Origin: Planctomycetota bacterium
GTDB taxonomy: Bacteria; Planctomycetota; Planctomycetia; Pirellulales; Pirellulaceae
Length of the DNA stretch: 32,176 nt
Assembly: GCA_027622275.1 (NCBI GenBank)
Contig: JAQBZB010000079.1
Location: 1-32,176, forward strand
Direction of reading: 5' to 3'
The translations under genes were made by a program, and so were the position numbers. Shown piece by piece: positions 1-8,037 of the stretch (its first letter is position 1; the number at the start of each line of letters is the position of its first letter). The notes below the pieces were generated by a model. The model was not told the origin of the DNA. It saw only the letters and a program-made list of their open reading frames with translations, and did no database searches.

Positions 1-31
1 ACTCGTTAGTGTCGCTGGTGCAAAGTACTTG

Positions 32-69
32 CTTAAGTCCACGCCATTCGGGACAAGCCCGTTGGGGAC
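32..69. repeat. 38-bp dispersed repeat, copy 1
   Basis: This 38-bp segment recurs at 9229-9266 in the same orientation with one mismatch (G at 51, A at 9248). The second copy lies just upstream of a degraded IS4-type transposase gene, so this one may be an end fragment of a related insertion sequence. No transposase is visible next to it here. Confidence 0.6.
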
Positions 70-144
70 GGAGGAACAGATCCTGCATTACTCAAGAGGA
101 CCGATTTCGTCACCGATGACCAAATCCTGAACACCCCAGTTCCA

Positions 145-209
145 AACTCTCACGAGTTCGGCTACCTCTGCTGGACTTCTGGCTCCCGAACTCTCACGAA
201 TTCGGCTAC
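145..209. repeat. Two direct 21-bp repeats in the left intergenic region
   Basis: A 21-bp unit at 145-165 recurs at 189-209 with one mismatch, a 44-bp period. The core contains the near-palindrome CGAATTCG. The whole 1-280 stretch has no credible gene: open frames there are antisense or run into the sulfatase 3' end. It looks like intergenic repeat material. Confidence 0.55.
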
Positions 210-280
210 ATCCGCTCGCGAACCGCACTTGAAGACGGACGCAATACGGAGGGAGAGGAAGCTGGACCGGGGCGGCGCAA

Positions 281-1819
281 TCAGGTTTTCTTGCGATTCT
301 TTTTGTTCGCGTTGGGCACCTCGAACTGAACGACCGAGCCGTCGTCCTTGTATTGGTCGCGAAGCCGCTGCAACTCGACTTCCAGCTGCTTGCGTACCGC
401 GGCGTAGGCGGGATCGTCATAGACGCTCATCAACTCGTGGGGATCTTTCTCCAAATCAAAGAGTTCCCACTCCTTGGTCTCATAGTAGTGGATCAGCTTG
501 TGCCGCTCGGTACGGACGCCGTAATGCTTGGCGACCGAGTGACCGCCCGGGAATTCGTAGTAGTGATAGTAGACCGACGTCCGCCAATCCGCGGGTGTCT
601 CGCCCAGCAAGACCTGTTCGAAGCTGCGGCCTTGCATGTCGCCGGGTATCGCAGCGCCCGCGATATCGAGAAACAACTCGGGAAAGTCCAAATTCATCAC
701 CATCGCATCGGAGACCGTGCCGGGCTTCACCTTGCCGGGCCAGCGAACCATCAGCGGCGTGCGGAACGACTCCTCGTACATCCAGCGCTTGTCGAACCAG
801 CCATGCTCGCCGAGATACCAGCCCTGGTCCGATGAGTAAATCACCACGGTGTTGTCGGCGAGTCCTGTTTCGTCCAGGTAATCCATCACGCGGCCCACGT
901 TCTCATCGACCGAGTCGACGCACCGCAGGTAATCCTTTGCGTAGCGTTGATACTTCCAGCGAATCAAATCCTGGCCGGTCAGCTCGGCCTTCTCGAACGC
1001 CTCGTTCTGTGGACCGTATGCCTCGTCCCAGACCTTTCGTTGTTCCGGGGTCAATCCGCCTTGCGGGACGAGTTTCAGGTCATTGGGCGTGAGGTGTCGC
1101 TCGACCGTCATCTCTTGGTTCCGCGCGGGACTGGCCCGATGACTGTAGTCGTCGAACAGCGTATCGGGCTCGGCGATCGTAACGCCGTCGTAGTTGTGCA
1201 GCTGTTTTGGGCCGGGCTGCCAGTTGCGATGCGGGGCTTTATGCTGATACATCAACAGAAATGGTTTGTCGGCATCCCGCTTGTTCTTCAGCCAATCCAG
1301 GGCGACGTCGGTGATGATGTCGGTCGTATAGCCGGTGTGCTTCACGATGCCGTCGGGCGTGTCCATCGCTGGGTTGTAGTAAGGCCCCTGTCCTTGGAGG
1401 ATATGCCAGTAGTCGAACCCGGTCGGATCGGTCGACAAGTGCCACTTGCCGACCATCGCCGTTTGATAGCCCGCGGCTTGGAGCAGCTTCGAGACGGTTT
1501 GTTGCTCGCCGTTGAATCGGTTTCCATTGTGGACGAAGCCATTCAAGTGGCTGTACTTGCCGGTCAAGATCACGGCCCGCGACGGCCCGCAAATGGAGTT
1601 CGTCACAAAGCAACGATCGAACCGCATTCCTTCTTTCGCGATGCGGTCGAGATTGGGTGTTTGATTCACCTTGCTGCCGTAACAGCTCAGCGCCTGATAC
1701 CCGTGATCGTCGGAGAAGACGAAGAGGATGTTGGGACGCTGATCCTTTTCCGCCCGAGCAACGTTCCCGATGAGCGTGAGAGCGACAAGTGCAAGCAGTA
1801 TCGAACAACGACGAATCAT
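281..1819 (-). CDS. Secreted type I sulfatase (arylsulfatase family)
   Basis: The 512-residue product hydrolyses sulfate esters; planctomycetes carry many such enzymes for sulfated polysaccharides, but the substrate cannot be read from sequence. The first ~23 residues form a signal peptide with a hydrophobic core ending A-R-A, so the enzyme is exported. The metal-site motif FSDDHG has Asp37 and Asp38. The formylglycine motif is CGPSR (Cys77-Arg81), the form matured by a formylglycine-generating enzyme. Length is normal for the family and the tail is lysine-rich (KKNRKKT). The chosen ATG has GAGGGAT about 8 bases upstream on the minus strand. The gene stands alone, with a hairpin separating it from the gene upstream. 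Confidence 0.93.
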   Translation of the reverse strand: MIRRCSILLALVALTLIGNVARAEKDQRPNILFVFSDDHGYQALSCYGSKVNQTPNLDRIAKEGMRFDRCFVTNSICGPSRAVILTGKYSHLNGFVHNGNRFNGEQQTVSKLLQAAGYQTAMVGKWHLSTDPTGFDYWHILQGQGPYYNPAMDTPDGIVKHTGYTTDIITDVALDWLKNKRDADKPFLLMYQHKAPHRNWQPGPKQLHNYDGVTIAEPDTLFDDYSHRASPARNQEMTVERHLTPNDLKLVPQGGLTPEQRKVWDEAYGPQNEAFEKAELTGQDLIRWKYQRYAKDYLRCVDSVDENVGRVMDYLDETGLADNTVVIYSSDQGWYLGEHGWFDKRWMYEESFRTPLMVRWPGKVKPGTVSDAMVMNLDFPELFLDIAGAAIPGDMQGRSFEQVLLGETPADWRTSVYYHYYEFPGGHSVAKHYGVRTERHKLIHYYETKEWELFDLEKDPHELMSVYDDPAYAAVRKQLEVELQRLRDQYKDDGSVVQFEVPNANKKNRKKT

Positions 1820-1856
1820 GGCGAAATCCCTCTTGTCTTGAGCGTTCCCCCAACAA

Positions 1857-1891
1857 GTAAAACCGTCGCCTTACATTTGTAGGGCGACGGT
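1857..1891 (-). terminator. Rho-independent-like terminator after the TPR-like gene
   Basis: Near-perfect inverted repeat: 1862-1875 pairs with 1878-1891 with one mismatch. On the minus strand it is followed by TTTT (1862-1859). It lies between the end of the 1955-2737 gene and the start of the sulfatase gene, so it could uncouple the two. Confidence 0.5.
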
Positions 1892-1954
1892 GTGAGGATT
1901 CAGCACGGCCCCACACTGATCGTTGTCAGACAGAGCCGAAACGGGTGGGTACTC

Positions 1955-2737
1955 TTAGCCAAACGGATCAGCGAATGGATCGGCTGCTGGTTCCGCGGGC
2001 TTTGCTTCTTCGGTCGCCGGAGCGCTGTCCGTGGCTGGAGCGTCGTCCGCGAACGGATCGGTCTCCGCGTCGGTGGAAACTTCCGCGGGCATTGCTTCGG
2101 TGGCAGTGTTACTATCACCAAACAAATCAGTTCCGCTGTCCGCAGGTGGTATCGTGGTCGCTGGCGCGGCTGCGGGTGGAGCCGGTTGGGCAGTGCCACC
2201 GAATGGATCCGAGGCGTCTTCCGCGGGCGGAGTGCCAACCAATTCCTTGGCGTCGGCTGGTTGCGGACGATTTGGGTCGCGAAGCACTTGTTGCTCGGCA
2301 CTTTGAAGTTGCTCATAACGAGCTTGTGATGCCTTCACGGTGCGAGTGCGTGCAACGAGTCGAGCTTGTTGCCTTTGACGTTCAATCGCAACCCTCGTCG
2401 TGCCTTGGACTCGCTGTAGCGAGTGGCTGACAGGATAGACGCGATCCGCGCCGCGTGTTTCAAGTTCCGCGCCCTTCTGAAAGTCGGCTTTCGCTTCGTC
2501 GGGCCGACCTAGCGCTGTGTAAGCGAGCCCGCGAAAGTAAAACGTCCGTGGATCTTGAGTCCCTTGATCGATCGCGGTCGTCAGGTACTCGTGCGACTCT
2601 TGGTATCGGGCCGCAAAATAGGCATGCACTCCATGACCATAAAGCTCTGCCAACACGCTGTCCTGGGCGACGACGTCCGTAGGGCGGGCTGCGAGAAGGC
2701 TGATGACAACGAACCCGATTGCTACGTAGCTACGCAT
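1955..2737 (-). CDS. Secreted TPR-like protein with acidic D-P-F repeat tail
   Basis: The 260-residue product starts with a signal peptide (MRSYVAIGFVVISLLAA; cleavage likely near V-V-A-Q). Residues ~28-92 look like one or two TPR units (GVHAYFAARYQESHEYLTTA, then FYFRGLAYTALGRPDEAKADF). Residues ~110-150 are basic, Gln/Arg-rich and helical. From ~165 the chain is low-complexity, Pro/Ala/Asp/Glu-rich, with five D-[PL]-F motifs at ~177, 204, 227, 253 and 257. The open frame extends upstream to 3319, but that part is antisense to the dehydrogenase; the internal ATG at 2737 immediately precedes the signal peptide. Exact function is unknown; a TPR scaffold in the periplasm or envelope is an inference. 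Confidence 0.75.
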   Translation of the reverse strand: MRSYVAIGFVVISLLAARPTDVVAQDSVLAELYGHGVHAYFAARYQESHEYLTTAIDQGTQDPRTFYFRGLAYTALGRPDEAKADFQKGAELETRGADRVYPVSHSLQRVQGTTRVAIERQRQQARLVARTRTVKASQARYEQLQSAEQQVLRDPNRPQPADAKELVGTPPAEDASDPFGGTAQPAPPAAAPATTIPPADSGTDLFGDSNTATEAMPAEVSTDAETDPFADDAPATDSAPATEEAKPAEPAADPFADPFG

Positions 2738-2899
2738 TCGAAACGCTCCCGATTCGAAAGTGGATGTTGAGACTCGACGGGCGAACACGCTACCATGATG
2801 GAGGCGGAGCCCGCGCCTATCAAGGCGTCTGGCGAAGAGTTCATGGTAATTCACGGCTTCTGCCGTCGCAAGCGTTACAAGAGGAATGTCCAAATCCAA

Positions 2900-3964
2900 A
2901 TGATCAATCCACAGTCGTTGCCAGCGTACGATCGGCTCCAAAGTTACGACTGGAATTATGAACACGCCCCCGATCCGGTGGAGATCGACGTCCCGATGCT
3001 GCCCGGCGAGTGGGACTTCTGCGGGTTGCCAGTGGCGTCGCCCTTGGGCGTTCCCGCCGGGCCGCTCCTGAACGGAAGATGGTGCTTGTACTACGCGAGC
3101 CTCGGCTTCGACGTCGTCACGTATAAGACAGTCCGCAGCCGGACCCGTGCTTGCTACCCTTTGCCGAATCTGCAGCCTGTCGCTTGCGGGCAGTTGACCG
3201 GTGACGAGACAGAGGTGCCTGCCGCGGCTGACATGACGGGCAGTTGGGCAGTCTCCTACGGAATGCCCTCGAAAGAACCGGCGATCTGGCGAGCCGATGT
3301 CGAAGCCACCCGCAAGCAACTCGGCGCGGGAAAGTTGCTATCGGTGTCCGTCGTCGCGACCGTGCAAGACGAATGGACGATCGACGACCTCGCGGCAGAC
3401 TATGCGAAATGTGCGAAGTGGGCGGTCGAAAGCGGTGCGGACGTCGTCGAAACAAACTTTTCGTGTCCCAACGTGTCGACTTGCGACGGCCAGCTGTTTC
3501 AACAACCGGCAGACGCCCGTCGCGTAGCGCAGTGCGTTCGCACTGCAATTGGCAATGTTCCGTATGCGGCAAAGATCGGACATGTTCCGACACCGGAAGC
3601 CGCTTCGAAGTTGCTCGACGCGATTGGTCCCAGCATCAACGCGCTCGCCATGACCAACAGCGTGGCCACGCAAGTCCGCGACGGTGAATCTTTGGTCTTT
3701 GATGGACAAAGACGCGGCATCTGTGGCGCGGCAATCCGCGATGCTTCGATCCAGCAAACGCGGCTGTTCGCCGACTTGATTCGGGAACGCCGGCTCAACA
3801 TTCAGTTGATCGGAGTGGGCGGCATTCAGAGCGCGGAGGACGTGACAACGTACTTGTCCGCTGGTGCCGAGGCATGTCATATCGCAACCGCCGCGATGGT
3901 TGACCCGTATCTCGCCGTGCGTCTCAAGCAAGAACTCGTCAAACGCAGCGAAAACTCTGGCTAA
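2900..3964 (+). CDS. Dihydroorotate dehydrogenase family protein
   Basis: FMN-binding TIM-barrel enzyme related to dihydroorotate dehydrogenase and dihydropyrimidine dehydrogenase. Numbered from the ATG at 2900 (354 residues): VTYKTVRS around residue 76 carries the FMN-contacting lysine, NFSCPN at ~186-191 is the family signature with a cysteine in the catalytic-loop region, and IGVGGI at ~304-309 with the following SAGAEACHIATA forms the C-terminal phosphate-binding part. The frame is open from 2795 with other ATGs at 2795, 2798 and 2843; 2900 is preferred because DHODH-like sequence starts there, with AGAGGA upstream though at a long spacing. No other pyrimidine gene is nearby, so the substrate is uncertain. 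Confidence 0.82.
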   Translation: MINPQSLPAYDRLQSYDWNYEHAPDPVEIDVPMLPGEWDFCGLPVASPLGVPAGPLLNGRWCLYYASLGFDVVTYKTVRSRTRACYPLPNLQPVACGQLTGDETEVPAAADMTGSWAVSYGMPSKEPAIWRADVEATRKQLGAGKLLSVSVVATVQDEWTIDDLAADYAKCAKWAVESGADVVETNFSCPNVSTCDGQLFQQPADARRVAQCVRTAIGNVPYAAKIGHVPTPEAASKLLDAIGPSINALAMTNSVATQVRDGESLVFDGQRRGICGAAIRDASIQQTRLFADLIRERRLNIQLIGVGGIQSAEDVTTYLSAGAEACHIATAAMVDPYLAVRLKQELVKRSENSG

Positions 3965-4011
3965 TCCGCAGAATCAGACGCTCTTCGACGGAGTCTCTCG
4001 CGCCAATTTGC

Positions 4012-4040
4012 TTGCGAGCGGATGGTGGGCGGGATACGAT
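4012..4040 (+). promoter_or_regulatory. Candidate sigma70-type promoter for the Pup-like cluster
   Basis: TTGCGA at 4012-4017 and TACGAT at 4035-4040 are separated by 17 bases, giving a start near 4047 and a leader of about 45 bases before the ATG at 4093. Read by eye only; planctomycete promoters are poorly conserved. Confidence 0.3.
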
Positions 4041-4092
4041 GGAGTCTTGTCTCGTTCTCGCCACATTACTCCTCAGCTCGAAGGAATTGCGA

Positions 4093-4248
4093 ATGTCGAC
4101 AAAGACTCAGATCATTGAAGAGCAGGCTGTCGCCGCTCCGGTCGAATCAAAGCCCATGCAAGAGATTTTGAAGATGGTTCGCCGGGATAGCCAAATGGAA
4201 CCGCAAGCTTATCTCGAAGAATCCAAAGTTCCGCACGGTGGCGAATAG
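4093..4248 (+). CDS. Pup-like (ubiquitin-like) small protein ending in Gly-Gly-Glu
   Basis: A 51-residue polar protein, predicted largely disordered or helical, ending PHGGE. A C-terminal Gly-Gly-Glu is the form of Pup/UBact that can be ligated through its terminal glutamate without prior deamidation. Four lysines (K4, K20, K27, K45) could accept chains. There is no signal peptide or cysteine. The ATG has AAGGAA six bases upstream; the longer frame from 4012 has no such site. The stop is two bases before the GTG of a PafA/Dop-family ligase, the arrangement expected for a modifier and its ligase. Outside the C-terminus I see little similarity to actinobacterial Pup, so the assignment rests on size, terminus and neighbour. 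Confidence 0.75.
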   Translation: MSTKTQIIEEQAVAAPVESKPMQEILKMVRRDSQMEPQAYLEESKVPHGGE

Positions 4249-4250
4249 AA

Positions 4251-6002
4251 GTGGCAGAGGTCTTTCAGCGGCTTCTCGGCCTGGAAACCGAGTACGCAAT
4301 CCGCTCCTCTTCCAACCTTGCTACCTCTCGTCGATCGAAGTTTCGACTTTATGAGTCGCTTGTGGCCGCGCTCCATCGGCGCGTGCCCACGGTGCCGGCC
4401 AAGCACTTCAAGGAAGGTGTGTTTACCGCCAACGGCGGTGCCGTGTGGTTCGAAGCGGAACGACCGGCGGCTGGGGGTGGCCTGATCGAAGGCGCGACGC
4501 CCGAGTGTCGTGGTCCTCGCGAAGCCGTGACGTATCAGCGAGCCCAAGATCGGCTGCTTGCTGAGTCGGCGGCCGAACGTGGCTTTCAGTTGATCAAGAA
4601 CGATCGCGATGCCTGCGACAACATCTACGGGGCGCAAGAGAACTACGAGGCGACAATCGCGTCGGGCGTGCTGCTGTTTCTGTGGCGTCTCGGGCTGGTG
4701 TGTCTGTTCCCGCTGGCGCTAGTCACTTGGCTCGGGATCGCGGCGTGTGTCCTCGGAACGCTGTCGTATTTCTTGGTCGCGGCGATCATTTACTTGCCGC
4801 TGAAGCTGATTGCCGGTAGTCGAGAGTCCGTTGCTTTGTTTCTCTTCGGGAGTGACCTCGTCGAGGGACGTGAGACCTGTATTCACGTTCCCGTGTGGCT
4901 CGAGTCGTCGCGGCAACTCGTCACGCGGATTCTCACCGCCCCCTTGGCCCTGGCCTTATATGGCCTGCTGCAAGTCACCGCCTTTCGTGAAGCTCGCCAG
5001 CGGCTTGTCCCTTTCCTGATCAGCCGCCCGATCTTTGCGGGTGCTGGGATGGTTGATGCGGACGGCAAGTTTCATATCGCCGACAAAGCACCCGCCATCA
5101 ACTGTATTGTCGGTTATGGCGGCATGGTTGGCGATCGCCCGATCTTCTCGATGGGGCATTTCTTCAAAGCCGTCTACGCCGATTCGTGGTTTGCACCGCG
5201 TGAGTACTTCGAGTTGTTTTCGCAACAGCAACGCTTACAGATCGGTTTAGGCGATTCCAACATGTGCGAGACCGCCGAGTACCTCCGCATCAGCACAACG
5301 CTGTTGGTTCTCGACGCCATCGAAGCGGGAATGTTTCAGGTTACACCGGCGGTTCGCCGTCCGATTCAAGCATTGCACGCCGTTTGCGGCGACGAATCGC
5401 TGACACAGGAGATTTCGTTGCGTGACGGACAGGCTGTTACCGCTCTGCAACTGCAGCGATATTACTTCGCCGGTTGTCGAGCCTTTTTGAAACAACAGAC
5501 CAATGTTCCCGCCGAAGCATGGGATGTGTTGCAACTCTGGAATCAGACGCTCGATCACTTGGAGCAGCTGGCCGCGGGCACCGAGGTGCCCGATGCCCTT
5601 GTCGGCTCGGTCGATTGGGTGACAAAGAAGTATTTGCTCGATCAGGCTGGCGCGAATGCGAACTGGGCCGAACGCAAGAAGATCGATTTGCGTTACCACG
5701 AACTGTCCGAGGATGGATACTTTGCCATGCTTCAAGCGGCAGGGCTGGCACCGCGATTGATCGAAGAAGAAGCGATCGAGCGCGCGACGCGACTCGCGCC
5801 ACCGAACTCGCCCGCCACGATGCGCGGACACTATATCCGCGAGTTCGCTCACGGAGATGAACCAGTGAGAGCGAACTGGAAGGCCATTGTCATCGGTCAG
5901 CGTTGGGGCGCAAAAACGATTCGGCTTGCCAAATACGGGCGTACTCGCCGCCGGACGCGCAGCATCGCGGCCCGCTTCATACGCCGAGGGAAGATCGTGT
6001 GA
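4251..6002 (+). CDS. PafA/Dop-family Pup ligase-like enzyme with hydrophobic insertion
   Basis: The 583-residue product belongs to the carboxylate-amine ligase family of PafA (ligase) and Dop (deamidase/depupylase). Visible blocks: LGLETEYAI (metal-binding Glu12 and Glu14), NGGAVWFE (61-68), GATPECRGPREAV (81-93), KNDRDACDNIYGAQENY (116-132), LISRPIFAGAGMVD (256-269), GLGDSNMCETAEYLRI (332-347), ALQLQRYYF (398-406), DWVTKKYLL (455-463) and KIDLRYHEL (477-485), all in family order. Between NIYGAQENY and RPIFAGAG sits an insertion with two strongly hydrophobic stretches (~139-156, ~159-187) and a weaker one (~228-242), suggesting membrane attachment. The Asp used as catalytic base in PafA/Dop aligns with Glu68. 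The GTG start follows the Pup-like stop by two bases (coupled). The tail is very basic. No proteasome, Mpa/ARC or second PafA/Dop gene is in the window. Confidence 0.85.
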   Translation: MAEVFQRLLGLETEYAIRSSSNLATSRRSKFRLYESLVAALHRRVPTVPAKHFKEGVFTANGGAVWFEAERPAAGGGLIEGATPECRGPREAVTYQRAQDRLLAESAAERGFQLIKNDRDACDNIYGAQENYEATIASGVLLFLWRLGLVCLFPLALVTWLGIAACVLGTLSYFLVAAIIYLPLKLIAGSRESVALFLFGSDLVEGRETCIHVPVWLESSRQLVTRILTAPLALALYGLLQVTAFREARQRLVPFLISRPIFAGAGMVDADGKFHIADKAPAINCIVGYGGMVGDRPIFSMGHFFKAVYADSWFAPREYFELFSQQQRLQIGLGDSNMCETAEYLRISTTLLVLDAIEAGMFQVTPAVRRPIQALHAVCGDESLTQEISLRDGQAVTALQLQRYYFAGCRAFLKQQTNVPAEAWDVLQLWNQTLDHLEQLAAGTEVPDALVGSVDWVTKKYLLDQAGANANWAERKKIDLRYHELSEDGYFAMLQAAGLAPRLIEEEAIERATRLAPPNSPATMRGHYIREFAHGDEPVRANWKAIVIGQRWGAKTIRLAKYGRTRRRTRSIAARFIRRGKIV

Positions 6003-6013
6003 GGTACAGAATC

Positions 6014-6100
6014 ATGGGGCATGGTGACGCCCTCTTTCACGATTCGGTGCCCAGTGACTTTGTAACGCTCAGCGATCTGCTGGGAGACCCCGGATGCTAA
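6014..6100 (+). CDS. Possible 28-residue small ORF between ligase and DUF456 gene
   Basis: ATG at 6014 is preceded by GAGG at 6001-6004 with a 9-base spacing, overlapping the ligase stop codon. Its TAA (6098-6100) overlaps the downstream ATG at 6094 (ATGCTAA), as in translational coupling. The peptide is acidic with several His/Asp and a final Cys. It could be a leader peptide or chance; no family is recognised. Confidence 0.25.
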   Translation: MGHGDALFHDSVPSDFVTLSDLLGDPGC

Positions 6101-6639
6101 TGGAATCGGTCTTCGTTCTGTCCGCCATTCTGCTGGTTGTCACCGCGTTTGCGTGTTGGGCGTTGAATGTGATCGGCTTGCCTGGGAATTGGCTGGTAGT
6201 CGCGCTGGCCGCGATCTATTCCTACTTCATGCCGGACGAACGGCGACTCGACATCAGCGTCTTGGCGGTCATCGGGCTGTTGGCTCTCGCGGCACTGGGT
6301 GAAGCGATCGAGTTCCTGGCCGCCGCGCTCGGTGCCTCGAAGGCCGGAGCGAGCAAACGCGGCACGGCGCTCGCACTGGTCGGCTCGCTAATCGGTGGAG
6401 TTGCCGGGATCTTTGTTCCAATTCCCGTTGTTGGGCAAGTCGTCGGGCCGATTGTCTGTGCCAGTCTGGGAGCGCTTGCCGGAGCTGTCTTGGGTGAGCA
6501 GTGGAAGGGGCGCGATCTCGACGACAGCTTAAACATCGGCCATGCCGCGTTCTGGGGCCGATTGATCGGCACGCTCGGCAAGATCTTGGTTGGGTGCGTT
6601 ATGCTCGTGCTGATAATCGTTAGCTTGATCATCCGGTAG
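6094..6639 (+). CDS. DUF456 family integral membrane protein
   Basis: A 181-residue very hydrophobic protein with about five membrane segments: residues ~5-45 (two helices around a NVIGLPGNW motif), ~52-78, ~90-135 (glycine-rich, GSLIGGVAGIFVPIPVVG and a following A/G-rich helix) and ~158-180. The early GLPGNW and central glycine-rich hairpin are typical of DUF456. Function is unknown for the family. Start may be the ATG at 6094 or the second ATG at 6100; GGGAGA lies just upstream. Same strand as the Pup-like pair and 91 bases downstream, so probably co-transcribed, but a functional link to pupylation is only suggested by position. Confidence 0.82.
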   Translation: MLMESVFVLSAILLVVTAFACWALNVIGLPGNWLVVALAAIYSYFMPDERRLDISVLAVIGLLALAALGEAIEFLAAALGASKAGASKRGTALALVGSLIGGVAGIFVPIPVVGQVVGPIVCASLGALAGAVLGEQWKGRDLDDSLNIGHAAFWGRLIGTLGKILVGCVMLVLIIVSLIIR

Positions 6640-6796
6640 GGTGGGCTGTGACCACCAAATCAAGGTCGCTGTGACCCCAGATGATCTGACATATCTTCCT
6701 GTTTTTTCGAGGATGTTTGGCATTCTTGCTGGAGCTAACGCGTCTGATTGATGTCCGTAGTTTTTGATTGATTCCCCTGGAGCGCGAGGGACACGG

Positions 6797-8037
6797 ATGT
6801 CACAGACGGAACTAGGATTCGTCAACGAAGTCAAAGATGTTTGCCACACCTTCGAACTTCACCTCCGCAACTTCTCCCGCTCGCGAAGCAAGTTTCGGCA
6901 ACTCGGAATCGTTGGGTTGTTCCCCGACAAATCCGGACCTAAATCCATTCGAACGTCAACGCTGGCTGCTGGAATTGTCCAACTCTATCGAAAGGGCAGA
7001 AGTTGCTACGACATCGCCACACAACTTGGCATCAGCGGCTCCACCGTGCGACGCATCTTGAAAGAGCAAGGCGTTCCACTTCGCTCCCCGCTCGACAATC
7101 ACCAACCTTTGCCGCTGACAGACGATGACGGTGAACTTCAACCGCCCGCAGTGCAACCGCCCGCAATGCAACAGATCGAAGTCAAAACGATCCGCCGCAA
7201 GCTGAACGAAATCACCCAACGCGGTCAAGCGGCCGAGTGGCACCGCCGGTTGGCTCGCCGCCGCGCCGAACAACAACCGTCGGCTCTGGCCACGCTCTAT
7301 GTCGACGGCCATGTGCGCGCCTATCACGGCCAGCATCGGATCGGCAAAACCCACGTCAGCCGCTTGAAACGGGTGCTGCGGGCCGAAACGGATTACTGGG
7401 TGCATCGAGCCCACGGTCAGCCTCTGTTGGTGGTTCACGAATCGGTGGACAGCAGTTTCCGCAAGACGTTGCGCGACGGCGTGCTACCTGAAATCCGCCG
7501 CGTGGTTGGCAACCGCCGAGTGCGGATCGTGTTCGACCGCGAAGGTTGGAGCCGCGAGTTGTTTGACGACTTGTTGAGCTTGAACTTCGACTTCATGACG
7601 TACCGCAAGGGGCCCTACGAACCGTTGGCGGACAGCGAATTCGCTGCGGCCACGTTCGGTGTCCCTGGTCAGCCGGCGGTGCATTACGAGTTGGCGGAGA
7701 CGGTCTTTAAGCAGGCCGGCTGGCCGCGTCTGCGGTTGGTGGCGGTCAAGAAGAAGAACGGCGGAGTTAGCGTGGTGGATGTTCCACCGCTGGAGCCAAG
7801 AGAATTGGTTCAAGTACATGCGCACGGAATATGCGTTGGATGTGTTAGTGGATTACTCGGTGGAGTTGGATGATGCGGATCGTTTGGTGGTGAATCCGCG
7901 GTGGCGGGAACGGGATCGCCAAGTGGCCTCGGCGCGCAACCGCTTCGAGCGTGTTCAAGCGAAGTACGCTGGCTTGATCTTGAAGTCAGAGGAGAAGGCA
8001 TCGAGCGAGCAGGCAACGGACGATTCTATGGAGCGTA
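6797..8037 (+). pseudogene. Transposase-like gene, frame-disrupted and truncated
   Basis: From the ATG at 6797 (GAGGG six bases upstream) a frame runs to 7873 with an N-terminal helix-turn-helix (YDIATQLGISGSTVRRIL) and a transposase-like core (LYVDGHVRAYHG, then VRIVFDREGWSRELF). The conserved continuation (RWSQENWFKYMRTEY, then NPRWRERDRQVASARNRF) is in another frame, from about 7775 to 8037. Between KKKNGG and RWSQEN the expected linker is too short, so an internal deletion with frame change is likely. The 3' end is lost where the opposite-strand IS4-type remnant begins. The IS family was not identified. Confidence 0.65.

Noticed and set aside
2738-3319. Upstream extension of the TPR-like frame to 454 codons
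   Set aside because: The extra part overlaps the dihydroorotate-dehydrogenase-like gene on the other strand, and a signal peptide starts at the internal ATG at 2737.
3965-6700. Proteasome, Mpa/ARC ATPase or second PafA/Dop gene near the Pup-like pair
   Set aside because: Looked for and not found; all nearby frames are accounted for.
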